Shown here piece after piece: positions 1 to 8,041 of a stretch of 64,000 nt of DNA. Source of the DNA: Halobacillus andaensis (GTDB lineage: Bacteria > Bacillota > Bacilli > Bacillales > Halobacillaceae); contig NZ_BMEL01000002.1 in NCBI RefSeq assembly GCF_014636475.1, positions 124,001 through 188,000 of the forward strand. Reading direction: 5' to 3'. The notes below the pieces were generated by a model. It saw only the letters and a program-made list of their open reading frames with translations, was not told where the DNA came from and searched no databases. Numbering within the stretch: the first letter of the stretch is position 1; every line of letters begins with the position of its first letter. A program made the position numbers and the translations under genes.

Positions 1-665
1 AAAGTGATAAGTATTTAGATGAAGTACTTTGGTCTCTAAGGGATATTAAGGATAAAAATCCTACTGTTGAAGCTGGAGATATTGGTGTTGTTTTCCTAGA
101 AAATCACGACAAAAACTATGCCCTTGCAGAGGAACTAAGTATAAGAATAGATCAGGAGTTTGGTTGGTCATCTGTTAAGGGCTATGAGGTAAAAGCAAAA
201 GGTAAAGATTCTTTATTTATTAGTAATAGAAACAATATAAAAGGCTTAGAGTTTCCTTTTATAGTTTGTATAACAACAACCTCTCTAAATACTCATACTT
301 CAATTAGAAATTCTCTATACATGATGCTTACTCGATCATTCATTACTAGTTATTTAATTCTTTCTGAAAACAATGGAGATTTAAATTCAAAACTAGAGGG
401 TGCAGTAGAAACAATTATGGATACTGGGAAACTTGAGGTAAAGGAGCCAAAACCCTCTGAAATAATGGATAAATCTAAGCTTATGTTAGAAGCAAGTGGG
501 GATAAGTCCCAATATGAAATAGTAGAAGATATATTGTTGTCCTTTGATATAGATGATTCTAAAACTAAACAAAAAATGCACACGTTAGTCAATGTTATGT
601 TAAAAGATAGTGTTGATACAGATAAGATTTACACACTAATTAATCAAAATATTGGTTTTATTTAG
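1..665 (+). CDS. Superfamily 1-type helicase, C-terminal part (5' end outside window)
   Basis: The frame is open from position 3 to the stop at 663-665, so only the C-terminal ~220 residues are present. The segment around 180-350 reads as helicase motifs IV-VI of UvrD-like enzymes: a stretch containing NIKGLEFPFIV (motif V-like) followed by RNSLYMMLTRSF (motif VI-like, the arginine-containing motif normally written as the LTRA/LTRS signature). Such proteins are ATP-dependent DNA or RNA translocases. The N-terminal Walker A part lies upstream of the window, so the exact family cannot be fixed. The DNA is more AT-rich than the rest of the window, which suggests horizontal acquisition. The stop overlaps the ribosome binding site of the next gene, implying an operon and a shared function, possibly phage defence. 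Confidence 0.7.
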   Translation, partial: SDKYLDEVLWSLRDIKDKNPTVEAGDIGVVFLENHDKNYALAEELSIRIDQEFGWSSVKGYEVKAKGKDSLFISNRNNIKGLEFPFIVCITTTSLNTHTSIRNSLYMMLTRSFITSYLILSENNGDLNSKLEGAVETIMDTGKLEVKEPKPSEIMDKSKLMLEASGDKSQYEIVEDILLSFDIDDSKTKQKMHTLVNVMLKDSVDTDKIYTLINQNIGFI

Positions 666-675
666 GATGTTTATT

Positions 676-1329
676 ATGAAAGAGTTTAAAGTGGAAATGA
701 CCAGGAGACTAGTTGAGTTAGCCTCAAATCCAATTAGAACTAAAAATAATATTATAATACTATTGCTTGAAGCTATTCCATTACTTACGTATGGTGAACC
801 TTCAGGTAGGCCGACAAAAGAACATGTTATCCTAAGATTCGATAAAATGCAGCGTCTATTTTTTGTTTTGGAAGATAAATATTTTTCTTTTAAATTTCCT
901 TTCAATATTGATACTAGAGAACAACAAATCAACCCTGTAATCTATGATTCTGTTACAGAACTTGAGATAAATGGGAAGAATCTTGCCGCAATTAAATTAG
1001 CGTATGAAGAGATTTTTGTAGAAACAGAAAATCAAGGGATTCTTGAGTTAGATTCAGAATTACTTCATATAATGGAAATATTTGAAATGGAGCCAAACAA
1101 GGATCATTTGTGGGTGATACTTAAGAATTTATTAAAGTTTGAATCAGGTTACTTACGATATGATTATGATGAAAAACATGAGAATGGAAGATTACATCCA
1201 TTAAACCATCTAGATATAAATTACTCTTCTGGGAATACATTTAAAATAGGGGTTAATTGTAGAATTAGTTCTGAAATGTTTATTGACATTTTAAATATTA
1301 ATACGAATAGTTATTATATTTCAGAATAA
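676..1329 (+). CDS. Unknown partner of the helicase, possibly DUF2290-like
   Basis: A 217-residue soluble protein. I chose the ATG at 676 because an AGGA motif at 664-667, overlapping the helicase stop, sits 8 nt upstream; ATGs at 652 and 667 have worse spacing. There is no signal peptide or membrane segment. The C-terminal third contains YLRYDYDEKHENGRLHP followed by NHLDINY, a histidine-rich pattern that from memory resembles DUF2290 proteins found beside helicases; this is recall and not a search result. AT-rich base composition matches the helicase and differs from the tre genes downstream. Tight coupling to the helicase suggests a two-gene system. I cannot assign a biochemical activity. 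Confidence 0.55.
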   Translation: MKEFKVEMTRRLVELASNPIRTKNNIIILLLEAIPLLTYGEPSGRPTKEHVILRFDKMQRLFFVLEDKYFSFKFPFNIDTREQQINPVIYDSVTELEINGKNLAAIKLAYEEIFVETENQGILELDSELLHIMEIFEMEPNKDHLWVILKNLLKFESGYLRYDYDEKHENGRLHPLNHLDINYSSGNTFKIGVNCRISSEMFIDILNINTNSYYISE

Positions 1330-1331
1330 AA

Positions 1332-1457
1332 GATATAAATGTAAGAACTTTCCTTTGTGAATCTGGAAGATGAGTAATGGAGAATTCCATTAGATACTTT
1401 AAAGTAGCTTATCCAAATGAAAATGTAGAAGTAAAATATATACCTAATATCAATTAA
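1332..1457 (+). pseudogene. Relic of a C-terminal deaminase-like toxin domain
   Basis: One frame reads DINVRTFLCESGR, a TGA stop at 1371-1373, then VMENSIRYFKVAYPNENV and a stop at 1455-1457. This arrangement (beta strand, Cys-Glu-Ser, helix of about ten residues, then a Tyr-Pro-Asn strand) is what the C-terminus of polymorphic-toxin deaminases looks like, where a CxxC zinc motif precedes the helix. The second cysteine is missing and a stop interrupts the frame, so it is broken. It starts directly after the stop of the preceding gene with no start codon, which looks like a recombination scar. The family call is inference. Confidence 0.35.
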
Positions 1458-1486
1458 TTGCTAATAAAGAGTTTAAGTAAGAGTGT

Positions 1487-1526
1487 CTGCCCCCTCTCGT
1501 TAAAGCAATAACGCAGTGGGGGTCAG
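1487..1526. repeat. Imperfect palindrome, REP-like or terminator hairpin
   Basis: CTGCCCCCTCTCGTTA at 1487-1502 faces TAACGCAGTGGGGGTCAG at 1509-1526, an imperfect hairpin with matched ends, C5/G5 blocks and a CGTTA/TAACG core. A T-run follows at 1537-1543. It could terminate the island operon, or it may be a copy of a dispersed palindromic element; no second copy was seen in this window. Confidence 0.4.
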
Positions 1527-1558
1527 TTTAGGTGCTTTTTTTGACCGCCAAACCCAGG

Positions 1559-1588
1559 TTGCAGTTGGACAAGATCTAATTATATGAT
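1559..1588 (+). promoter_or_regulatory. Putative treR promoter
   Basis: TTGCAG (1559-1564) and TATGAT (1583-1588) are separated by 18 nt, a reasonable sigma-A pair 41 nt before the treR start. A short palindrome CGTATACG follows at 1592-1599 and could be an operator for autoregulation, although it does not match the palindrome in front of treP. Confidence 0.4.
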
Positions 1589-1628
1589 TATCGTATACGT
1601 ACGTCAGGTTTACATATAGGAGGCTGTC

Positions 1629-2348
1629 ATGCCTAGAACAAAGTTTATGGACATTTACGAAGATTTAAAAGACAAAATTGAACGTCATGTATTTGAGTAT
1701 CAGCAGCTGATCCCCTCAGAAAATATGCTGGTGAAAGAATATAATTGTTCACGGAACACGGTAAGGCGGGCGATCGCAGAGCTTGTTTCTAAGGGTTATC
1801 TTCAAACGAAACACGGCAAAGGGGTACGGGTCATTTATCAGGAATTTAAGCAGAATGAATATATGTTCGGAGAAACGGAAACCTTTAAACAGTTTGCTCA
1901 GCGAAACGATAAGCAGCATCGCACAGAGGTTGTGCTTTTTGAAGAAGTCATAGCGGACGAACAAATCCAGGAAATTACTTCAATGCCGATAGGTACAACG
2001 CTCTACCATTTACAACGAGTTCGTTATCTTGATGGAACCCCGGTGATTATGGATCACAACTATTTTCGGGCTGATGTGGTCAAAGGGTTAACGGTGGAGA
2101 TCGCTGAAGATTCGATTTATGAATACCTGGAGAGAGAATTAAACCATCGGGTGGTAACGGCGAAGAGGCAGATGATTGTTGAGAAAACAACGCCTCTCGA
2201 TGAGAAGTATCTTAATTTGGATGGGTATAATTGTGTGGTTGTCGTGACGAGCTATATTTATAACGAGAACGGCGTTATGTTTGAACGCACACAATCACGC
2301 CATACACCAGGAAATTTTGTGTTTTTTGATCAAACGCAGCAAAGATAG
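1629..2348 (+). CDS. treR: TreR, GntR-family repressor of trehalose utilisation
   Basis: A 239-residue protein with an N-terminal winged helix of the GntR type (residues about 5-70; SENMLVKEYNCSRNTVRRAI is the recognition region) and a C-terminal UTRA effector domain (about 90-235). The pattern SIYEYLE, then VVVVTSYIY and SRHTPGNFVFFD, matches my recollection of Bacillus subtilis TreR. TreR represses the trehalose PTS operon and is released by trehalose 6-phosphate. The start is supported by AGGAGG at 1619-1624. The target is probably the 16-bp palindrome at 4177-4192 before treP. The gene converges on the glycosidase gene with a shared terminator hairpin. Confidence 0.8.
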   Translation: MPRTKFMDIYEDLKDKIERHVFEYQQLIPSENMLVKEYNCSRNTVRRAIAELVSKGYLQTKHGKGVRVIYQEFKQNEYMFGETETFKQFAQRNDKQHRTEVVLFEEVIADEQIQEITSMPIGTTLYHLQRVRYLDGTPVIMDHNYFRADVVKGLTVEIAEDSIYEYLERELNHRVVTAKRQMIVEKTTPLDEKYLNLDGYNCVVVVTSYIYNENGVMFERTQSRHTPGNFVFFDQTQQR

Positions 2349-2350
2349 TA

Positions 2351-2395
2351 AAAAAGTGTACGTGAATCCCCAAGGGGGAAACTCGTACACTTTTT
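2351..2395. terminator. Bidirectional terminator between treR and the glycosidase
   Basis: A perfect 12-bp stem, AAAAAGTGTACG pairing with CGTACACTTTTT, flanks a 21-nt loop. A/T tracts on both sides let it serve both convergent genes. Confidence 0.85.
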
Positions 2396-2397
2396 AT

Positions 2398-4119
2398 TTA
2401 TTGTTTCTGTCTAGCCGCTAAATGGATGAATACACTGGATGCCCATGTATGGGCTAAGTCTCTTAACCCTTCGCCGGTTTCTGCATGGAATACTTCCGCA
2501 AATCCGCTTTGCTTACACATTTTCAAAAATTTCTCCGCCACTTCTGCAGCTAATTCATGTTCGCCGCATTCCTCAAAGGCGTCAATGAAAAGGAGGGTGG
2601 TCGGAGCCCAAATGGGTCCTCTCCAGTAAGCATCTTCTTCATAAAAGGGACTGTTGAGGGCCTCTGAAGCGATTCCCCAATCCGTTAAATGCTTATCGCT
2701 GCTGAGTTCGTTAATTATATTGTCTCTTGCTTGTTTTGGCAGTTTGTCAGCCAGGATGATAGAGACGAGCGGCAGGATGCTCTGGCTCTCGATGATTTCA
2801 CCTGTTCTCATGAAGCGGGCTACAGGAAAGTCGTCCACGAGGAAATAGTCGCAGAACTTTTCTGTGACTTTCTTCGATTCTTCTTCCCAGTACGCTTTAT
2901 CCTTTTGTCGATGCAGCTTGTCAGCCACGATGGCAAGCATATCCATGGATTTAATCAAAAATGCGGTTAAATCCGGGGAGTCGATCACGTCGGCATTTCG
3001 GAAAACGGTACTGTTATCCTGTCCCGAATCGTTGCCGTGATGATATTCGCAAATGCCGTCTCCGTTGGAATCTTTATAAGAGAAATAGTAGCTGACATGT
3101 GCCTGAATTTGGTTATACATCTGTTCTAGCTGCTCCGTCGTCAGCTCCATGCGTTCCATCATTTTTAATATAAATAGACCTTGAATGGGAGGCTTGGAAA
3201 AATTCCAGCGAATCGTTGAATCACTGACGGATCCGGGGATTTGGCCTAGTTCGTCCTGATGATCAAAGAGCAGCTGGAACTGGTCCCAAGCGAGCTGATT
3301 ATCAACACCTGCTAGTGCTAACCCATTAAACGCGTTGTCCCAGCTCCATACGCCCGGGAAGTTGCTGTTGGACATATAAACGGCTTTTCTTTTTAAAAGC
3401 CCCTCTGCATTCACCGTACACGTCCAATTGAGGTAAGCCGCTTCTCTTAATGTCTGCTGATACTCTTGTGGAACAGACGGCTGTTTTGATAAAAATTCTT
3501 CAAAATGGCTCGTGCTCTTCTCCAGTGCTTTTTCAAAGCTGTATTCCCGATCGATCGGCACAGCACCGTTGGTGGGAATATCTTCGATGACACATAAGAA
3601 ATCATCACCCTCAGATTCAATCTGGATGCTGGATAAGTTATCGGCTTTATTTGTGCTGCCGGTGGTGTCCATAAAGACATTCTGCTTTAGAGAAACCGAT
3701 CCTTTTGGAGCAAAAATCATATACTTTGTCAGGTTTTTGTAACTGTTGACCATACAGTATTCTTCGCTGGGTTTTCCAAGCAGATAATTATATTCAAAAT
3801 TGTAAACAGGCTGCGTGTCTAAAGAAAGCCCGACACCTTTCCCGCTTCCTTTTACAAAAATCCTTTTATCATCTTCGAAGCAGATCTTCATTTCTCCGCC
3901 CTCAAAAGAAATGGAGATCTGGAACTCTTCTGCTTGATACTTGTACTCAACGGGTTCTCCATTTTTTGTAGGAATAATCTTCAAAGCATTCTGGTGCTGC
4001 TTCGATTTACCTCTAACAGCGTTTACATACAAACCATCTTTTTCGGCTTTCTCGCTTACCTGATAGGTCAGCGCCATATAAGAACCGAAGTGGCTCATGG
4101 GGGTCGTAATTATATCCAA
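2398..4119 (-). CDS. GH63/MGH1-like glycoside hydrolase
   Basis: A 573-residue cytoplasmic enzyme. The first ~200 residues look like a beta-sandwich. The rest has the features of an (alpha/alpha)6 barrel of the GH63/GH37/MGH1 clan: WSWDNAF at 258-264, YHHGNDSGQDNS at 359-370 and EDAYWRGPIW at 495-504, ending in a Glu/His-rich C-terminal barrel segment. These are retained in alpha-glucosidases and mannosylglycerate hydrolases. The start is a TTG with AAGGAG nine nt upstream; the ATG at residue 8 is an alternative. It is divergent from treP and controlled by the same intergenic region, so it probably acts on the sugar imported there, in the position where a phosphotrehalase (treA, GH13) is expected. 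The substrate is unknown. Confidence 0.7.
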   Translation of the reverse strand: MDIITTPMSHFGSYMALTYQVSEKAEKDGLYVNAVRGKSKQHQNALKIIPTKNGEPVEYKYQAEEFQISISFEGGEMKICFEDDKRIFVKGSGKGVGLSLDTQPVYNFEYNYLLGKPSEEYCMVNSYKNLTKYMIFAPKGSVSLKQNVFMDTTGSTNKADNLSSIQIESEGDDFLCVIEDIPTNGAVPIDREYSFEKALEKSTSHFEEFLSKQPSVPQEYQQTLREAAYLNWTCTVNAEGLLKRKAVYMSNSNFPGVWSWDNAFNGLALAGVDNQLAWDQFQLLFDHQDELGQIPGSVSDSTIRWNFSKPPIQGLFILKMMERMELTTEQLEQMYNQIQAHVSYYFSYKDSNGDGICEYHHGNDSGQDNSTVFRNADVIDSPDLTAFLIKSMDMLAIVADKLHRQKDKAYWEEESKKVTEKFCDYFLVDDFPVARFMRTGEIIESQSILPLVSIILADKLPKQARDNIINELSSDKHLTDWGIASEALNSPFYEEDAYWRGPIWAPTTLLFIDAFEECGEHELAAEVAEKFLKMCKQSGFAEVFHAETGEGLRDLAHTWASSVFIHLAARQKQ

Positions 4120-4146
4120 ATGACAACACTCCTTACTCGAAATATC

Positions 4147-4192
4147 TTGACAACAATTTATACTGTACTATAATGAACTTGTTTAAACAAGT
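4147..4192 (+). promoter_or_regulatory. treP promoter with palindromic operator
   Basis: A near-consensus sigma-A promoter: TTGACA at 4147-4152 and TATAAT at 4169-4174 with a 16-nt spacer. It is followed at once by the perfect 16-bp palindrome ACTTGTTTAAACAAGT at 4177-4192, covering the likely transcription start. A repressor there would block open-complex formation; TreR is the obvious candidate. Confidence 0.75.
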
Positions 4193-4238
4193 AGTTCGTG
4201 TCTTTTTAAAACCGATGAAGAAAGTGAGGGATTTTTTT

Positions 4239-5657
4239 ATGAGCTTTAAAGAAAACGTTACCAAAATTATAGAAAATGTAGGTGGCGCCAGTAACGTAAA
4301 CAGTGCAACACACTGTGTGACGAGGCTGCGTTTGATGCTCGAAGATGAAAGCGCTGTAGATGTTAAGAAATTAGAAGAAAATGATTTAGTTAAAGGAGTT
4401 TTCTCTGCGAGCGGGCAGTTTCAAATTATTATCGGTCCCGGCACAGTAGAAAAAGTGTATAACGAATTTATGAAGCAGACGGGTGCAGATGAAGTCAGTA
4501 AAGATGAGATGAAAAAGAAGAATGTGGAAAAGGGGAACCTCCTCCAAAAAGGGGTCCGCGTTCTGGCGGATATCTTTATTCCCATCCTCCCGGCAATTGT
4601 AGCGGCTGGTTTGCTGCTCGGGTTAAACAACTTATTGGCAAACCCGGGAATCTTTTTTGAAGATCAGTCTTTGTTGGACGTTTATACCGGATGGACAGGT
4701 TTTGCTGAATTTATAGCTGTTGTGGCCAACACCGCCTTCACCTTCCTGCCTGTATTAATTACCTGGTCGGCAGCCAGGAAGTTTAACGGGAGCCCGCTGC
4801 TCGGTATCGTGCTTGGCCTGCTCTTAGTCCACCCTGACTTAATGTCAGCTTACGCTTATGCTGAGAACCCAGGAGACGTAGAGTATTGGAACATGTTTGG
4901 CTGGGAAGTTGCGAAAATTGGTTATCAGGGACAAGTGCTCCCCGTTATCTTTGCTACATGGCTGTTAGTCTGGGCGGAAAGACATTTGAAGAGCTTTATT
5001 CCAGGAAACCTGCAAATGATCTTTGTCGCACCGCTTGCCCTTATTTTTGCAGGCCTGCTGACCTTTATCGTTATTGGTCCAATTACGATGACAGGCTCTA
5101 ATTGGATTACAGATGGCATTCTCTATCTATTTGAAGTATCTCCAGCTTTCGCCGGAGGAGTTTACGGATTCATTTCTGCGCCTCTTGTTATAACAGGTAT
5201 GCACCACATCTTCCTTGGAGTAAACCTGCAGATGGCCGGAACACTTGGATATGTTACGCTGTGGCCAGTTAGTGAAACGGCTACACTTGCGCAAGGTGCA
5301 GCTACGTTAACGATGTTTTTCCTTCTTAAACACAATGTAAAACTGCGTGGGGTATCGTTAACAGCAACAATATCAGCTTGGCTCGGGGTTACAGAGCCTG
5401 CGATTTACGGGATTAATCTCCGTTTCCGCTATCCTTTCATTGCTGTCATGATCGGGAGTGCACTCGGAAGTGCCTTCATCGCCTTTCAAGGAGTAAAAGC
5501 AACTTCAGTGGGAGTAGGGGGAGTTCTCTCCTTCCTGTCTGTCTATCCTGAACACTGGATTTATTATTTCACTGGGATGGGCATCACGTTTGTGGTTACT
5601 GTGGGATTAACATTGTTCTTCTCTAAAGCTAAAATGTTTCACTCTAAGAATGAATAG
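4239..5657 (+). CDS. treP: TreP, trehalose-type PTS EIIBC permease
   Basis: From ATG 4239 the protein is 472 residues. EIIB occupies residues 1-85 with the phosphorylated cysteine in THCVTRLRL (Cys26). A linker leads to EIIC with about ten membrane segments (from about residue 105), including the conserved GITEPAIYG-like segment (here GVTEPAIYGINLRFRYPF). It phosphorylates and imports trehalose or a similar disaccharide. The ATG at 4173 would lie inside the -10 box, so 4239, with GAGGG upstream, is preferred. There is no EIIA domain, as in Bacillus TreP, so phosphate must come from another EIIA such as that of the BglP protein at 50 kb. Confidence 0.8.
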   Translation: MSFKENVTKIIENVGGASNVNSATHCVTRLRLMLEDESAVDVKKLEENDLVKGVFSASGQFQIIIGPGTVEKVYNEFMKQTGADEVSKDEMKKKNVEKGNLLQKGVRVLADIFIPILPAIVAAGLLLGLNNLLANPGIFFEDQSLLDVYTGWTGFAEFIAVVANTAFTFLPVLITWSAARKFNGSPLLGIVLGLLLVHPDLMSAYAYAENPGDVEYWNMFGWEVAKIGYQGQVLPVIFATWLLVWAERHLKSFIPGNLQMIFVAPLALIFAGLLTFIVIGPITMTGSNWITDGILYLFEVSPAFAGGVYGFISAPLVITGMHHIFLGVNLQMAGTLGYVTLWPVSETATLAQGAATLTMFFLLKHNVKLRGVSLTATISAWLGVTEPAIYGINLRFRYPFIAVMIGSALGSAFIAFQGVKATSVGVGGVLSFLSVYPEHWIYYFTGMGITFVVTVGLTLFFSKAKMFHSKNE

Positions 5658-5704
5658 ATTTTTGTAAGGGGTTCCTGCACACCCATGAACAAAATTCTAT
5701 AGAT

Positions 5705-5747
5705 AGAAATGAACCCTCTAATGAATTACCTGAGAGGGTTCATTTCT
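5705..5747. terminator. Strong hairpin after treP
   Basis: A 15-bp perfect stem, AGAAATGAACCCTCT at 5705-5719 and its complement at 5733-5747, with a 13-nt loop. No T-run follows on the plus strand, so it may stabilise the 3' end or terminate weakly. Confidence 0.5.
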
Positions 5748-5829
5748 AAAAAGTAAGAGAGACCATGACCATATTCGTATGACTCTGGGATAGTCATAGG
5801 CAGTTTTCCTGTATATAACGTGATTAAAT

Positions 5830-5843
5830 ATTTCCCGGGAAAT
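5830..5843. promoter_or_regulatory. Noc-binding site (NBS)
   Basis: The sequence ATTTCCCGGGAAAT is a perfect match to the Bacillus subtilis Noc-binding consensus (established knowledge). Noc bound at such sites prevents the division septum from closing over the nucleoid. It lies in the 530-nt gap between treP and mqo (5658-6186), which otherwise holds a hairpin and the mqo leader and shows no coding signal. Confidence 0.75.
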
Positions 5844-6186
5844 TGTCGAGACAAGTCGTATAATAGTTACTATTCATTCTTCACTAGTCTTTTCCAGTAA
5901 AAATGTACTGAAATTATCTATATAGATCATTGGCAGTGTGACCTCCGATAGAACAGGCACCCCGCCCTTTACTTTTGAATAAGAATTAAGGGAGTTCTTT
6001 CTAGGGATCGCAGGCTTCAATCTATTAATGTTCAGTCTCTCACTTTTAACCTAGCTGGAAATAGTTTATAATTTAATTATCAGACAAGAGTGATTTTTAA
6101 ATCTATAAACCGCTATCACAGAAAAGGTGTATCCAGTGAACGTCTGCATCTTTTCACCAAATTTTTGGATGTAAGGATGGTTAATA

Positions 6187-7689
6187 ATGAGCAACAGAGA
6201 AGCAAATACAGATGTGATTTTAATTGGTGCAGGAATTATGAGTGCTACATTGGGATCATTGCTAAAAGAATTAGTGCCAGACTGGAATGTGAAAGTGTTT
6301 GAACGGCTTGGAAGTGCGGGAGAAGAAAGCTCTAACGTATGGAATAATGCAGGCACGGGACACGCTGCATTATGTGAGCTGAACTATACACAAGAACATC
6401 CAGACGGTTCCATAGATATTACGAAAGCGATTAAAGTCAATGAACAATTTCAAGTGTCTAAACAGTTCTGGTCTTACCTCGTCAACAGTCATATGATCCG
6501 TAACCCACAGGAGTTTATCCTGTCTTTGCCTCATATGAGTTTTGTTCAAGGAGAGAAGAACGTTAATTTTCTAAGAAAGCGCTACGAAAAGATGGGGAAT
6601 CATCCGTTGTTTGAGGATATGGAATTCTCGGATGATCCTGATCAGCTTAAAGAGTGGATTCCACTTATGATGGAGAACCGTACAGTGAATGAACCGATCG
6701 CCGCTACCAAAATTGATGCCGGCACAGACGTAAACTTCGGAGACTTAACGCGCAAGTTGTTTGATCACTTAGACAGCAGGGATTTACAGGTCAATTACAA
6801 GCATAGCGTGGAAGATATCACGCGCACAGACGATGGCAAGTGGGAAGTCAAAGTGTATGATCTTGAGAATGAAAAAATTGAATACCACACGGCGAACTTC
6901 GTCTTCATCGGCGGCGGGGGCGGAAGCCTGCACCTGCTTCAGAAGACGGGTATTCCTGAATCGAAGAATATCGGCGGCTTCCCGGTGAGCGGCCAGTTTA
7001 TGGTGTGCAACAATCCTGAAGTGATCGAGCAGCATTACGCCAAAGTGTATGGCAAAGCGAAAGTTGGAGCTCCTCCGATGTCGGTGCCGCACCTCGACAC
7101 ACGGTTGATCGACAATAAAACGTCTCTGTTGTTTGGTCCATTTGCCGGATTCTCGCCTAAGTTCTTAAAAACAGGATCGCTTTCCGATTTACTAACCTCG
7201 GTGAAAAAGGATAACCTTTTCACGATGATGGCGGCCGGTGTGAAAAACGTATCGCTTACCAAATACTTGATTGAACAAGTGATCCAGTCGAAAGAGCAGC
7301 GCATGGAAGAGCTGCGCGAATTTATCCCGAATGCGAAAAGCGAGGATTGGGATTTAGTCACAGCCGGACAGCGCGTGCAGGTGATTAAAGATACGAAAGC
7401 AGGAAAAGGAACGCTTCAATTCGGAACCGAAGTGGTGACTGCGTCTGATGGCACGGTCGCTGCCTTACTCGGTGCGTCTCCAGGAGCTTCGACGGCAGTT
7501 TCCGTTATGCTTGAAGTACTAGAACGCTGCTTCCCGCAGCACATCAGTGAGTGGGAGCCGAAGATTAAGGAAATGATTCCTTCCTACGGGGTGACTTTAG
7601 CGGAACATCCTGAGCTCATCCGTGAAGTGCATGAGACGACGGATCGCGCGCTTAAGTTAGAAGGAGAGAAGTACGCAGAATCGATTTAA
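6187..7689 (+). CDS. mqo: Malate:quinone oxidoreductase
   Basis: A 500-residue FAD enzyme that oxidises malate to oxaloacetate and passes electrons to menaquinone at the inner face of the membrane, bypassing NAD-dependent malate dehydrogenase. The N-terminal dinucleotide fold is [14 protein letters not shown] (residues about 10-23), followed by the family signature [19 protein letters not shown] (about 51-69). A glycine-rich [13 protein letters not shown] segment is near residue 240. Length is typical of the family. The start at 6187 has AAGGATGG about 9 nt upstream. It is monocistronic, with a long leader upstream containing the Noc site and a strong terminator downstream. Confidence 0.93.
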   Translation: MSNREANTDVILIGAGIMSATLGSLLKELVPDWNVKVFERLGSAGEESSNVWNNAGTGHAALCELNYTQEHPDGSIDITKAIKVNEQFQVSKQFWSYLVNSHMIRNPQEFILSLPHMSFVQGEKNVNFLRKRYEKMGNHPLFEDMEFSDDPDQLKEWIPLMMENRTVNEPIAATKIDAGTDVNFGDLTRKLFDHLDSRDLQVNYKHSVEDITRTDDGKWEVKVYDLENEKIEYHTANFVFIGGGGGSLHLLQKTGIPESKNIGGFPVSGQFMVCNNPEVIEQHYAKVYGKAKVGAPPMSVPHLDTRLIDNKTSLLFGPFAGFSPKFLKTGSLSDLLTSVKKDNLFTMMAAGVKNVSLTKYLIEQVIQSKEQRMEELREFIPNAKSEDWDLVTAGQRVQVIKDTKAGKGTLQFGTEVVTASDGTVAALLGASPGASTAVSVMLEVLERCFPQHISEWEPKIKEMIPSYGVTLAEHPELIREVHETTDRALKLEGEKYAESI

Positions 7690-7696
7690 AAAACAT

Positions 7697-7740
7697 AAAG
7701 GAAGTCTGATTCGCTAAATGGCAAATCAGACTTCCTTTTT
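7697..7740. terminator. mqo terminator, bidirectional
   Basis: AAAGGAAGTCTGATT (7697-7711) pairs with AATCAGACTTCCTTT (7724-7738), followed by T-rich sequence. It serves mqo and the convergent MazG-like gene, whose stop lies at 7739-7741. Confidence 0.85.
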
Positions 7741-8041
7741 ATTTTACAGGATATTTTTGTGCGTTTTTCTTTAGCTTCTCATTAACAATATCTTTTACAT
7801 CTAAATCGAGGTCTGAACAAAGCATGAGGGAATAGATCAACACATCTGCGATTTCTTCCTGGATATTTTCTTTATTTTTCTTAAGAGCGTTTTCGCTGTT
7901 TATCCATTGAAAGTCTTCCAGCAGCTCAGCAGCTTCTATAGAAATCGAGATAGCAAGGTCTTTGGGATTGTGGTATTGTCTCCAATCTCTTGCATCCCTG
8001 AAGTCATTAATTCGATTGATTATTTCTTGCAGATCGCTCAC
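7739..8041 (-). CDS. MazG-like nucleotide pyrophosphohydrolase
   Basis: A 100-residue all-alpha NTP pyrophosphatase of the MazG/RS21-C6 type: SIEAAELLEDFQW (about 33-45) and EEIADVLIYSLMLC (about 62-75) supply the ExxE and ExxD magnesium ligands. Such proteins hydrolyse non-canonical NTPs or dCTP to NMP and pyrophosphate. The start codon is GTG, sharing its first G with the TAG stop of the upstream ATPase gene, so the pair is translationally coupled. This association suggests a joint role, for example nucleotide depletion during phage infection, which is inference. Confidence 0.8.
   Translation of the reverse strand: MSDLQEIINRINDFRDARDWRQYHNPKDLAISISIEAAELLEDFQWINSENALKKNKENIQEEIADVLIYSLMLCSDLDLDVKDIVNEKLKKNAQKYPVK

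Noticed and set aside
4173-4238. Upstream ATG as the treP start
   Set aside because: It lies inside the -10 box and would add 22 basic residues not typical of EIIBC; ATG 4239 has a proper SD.
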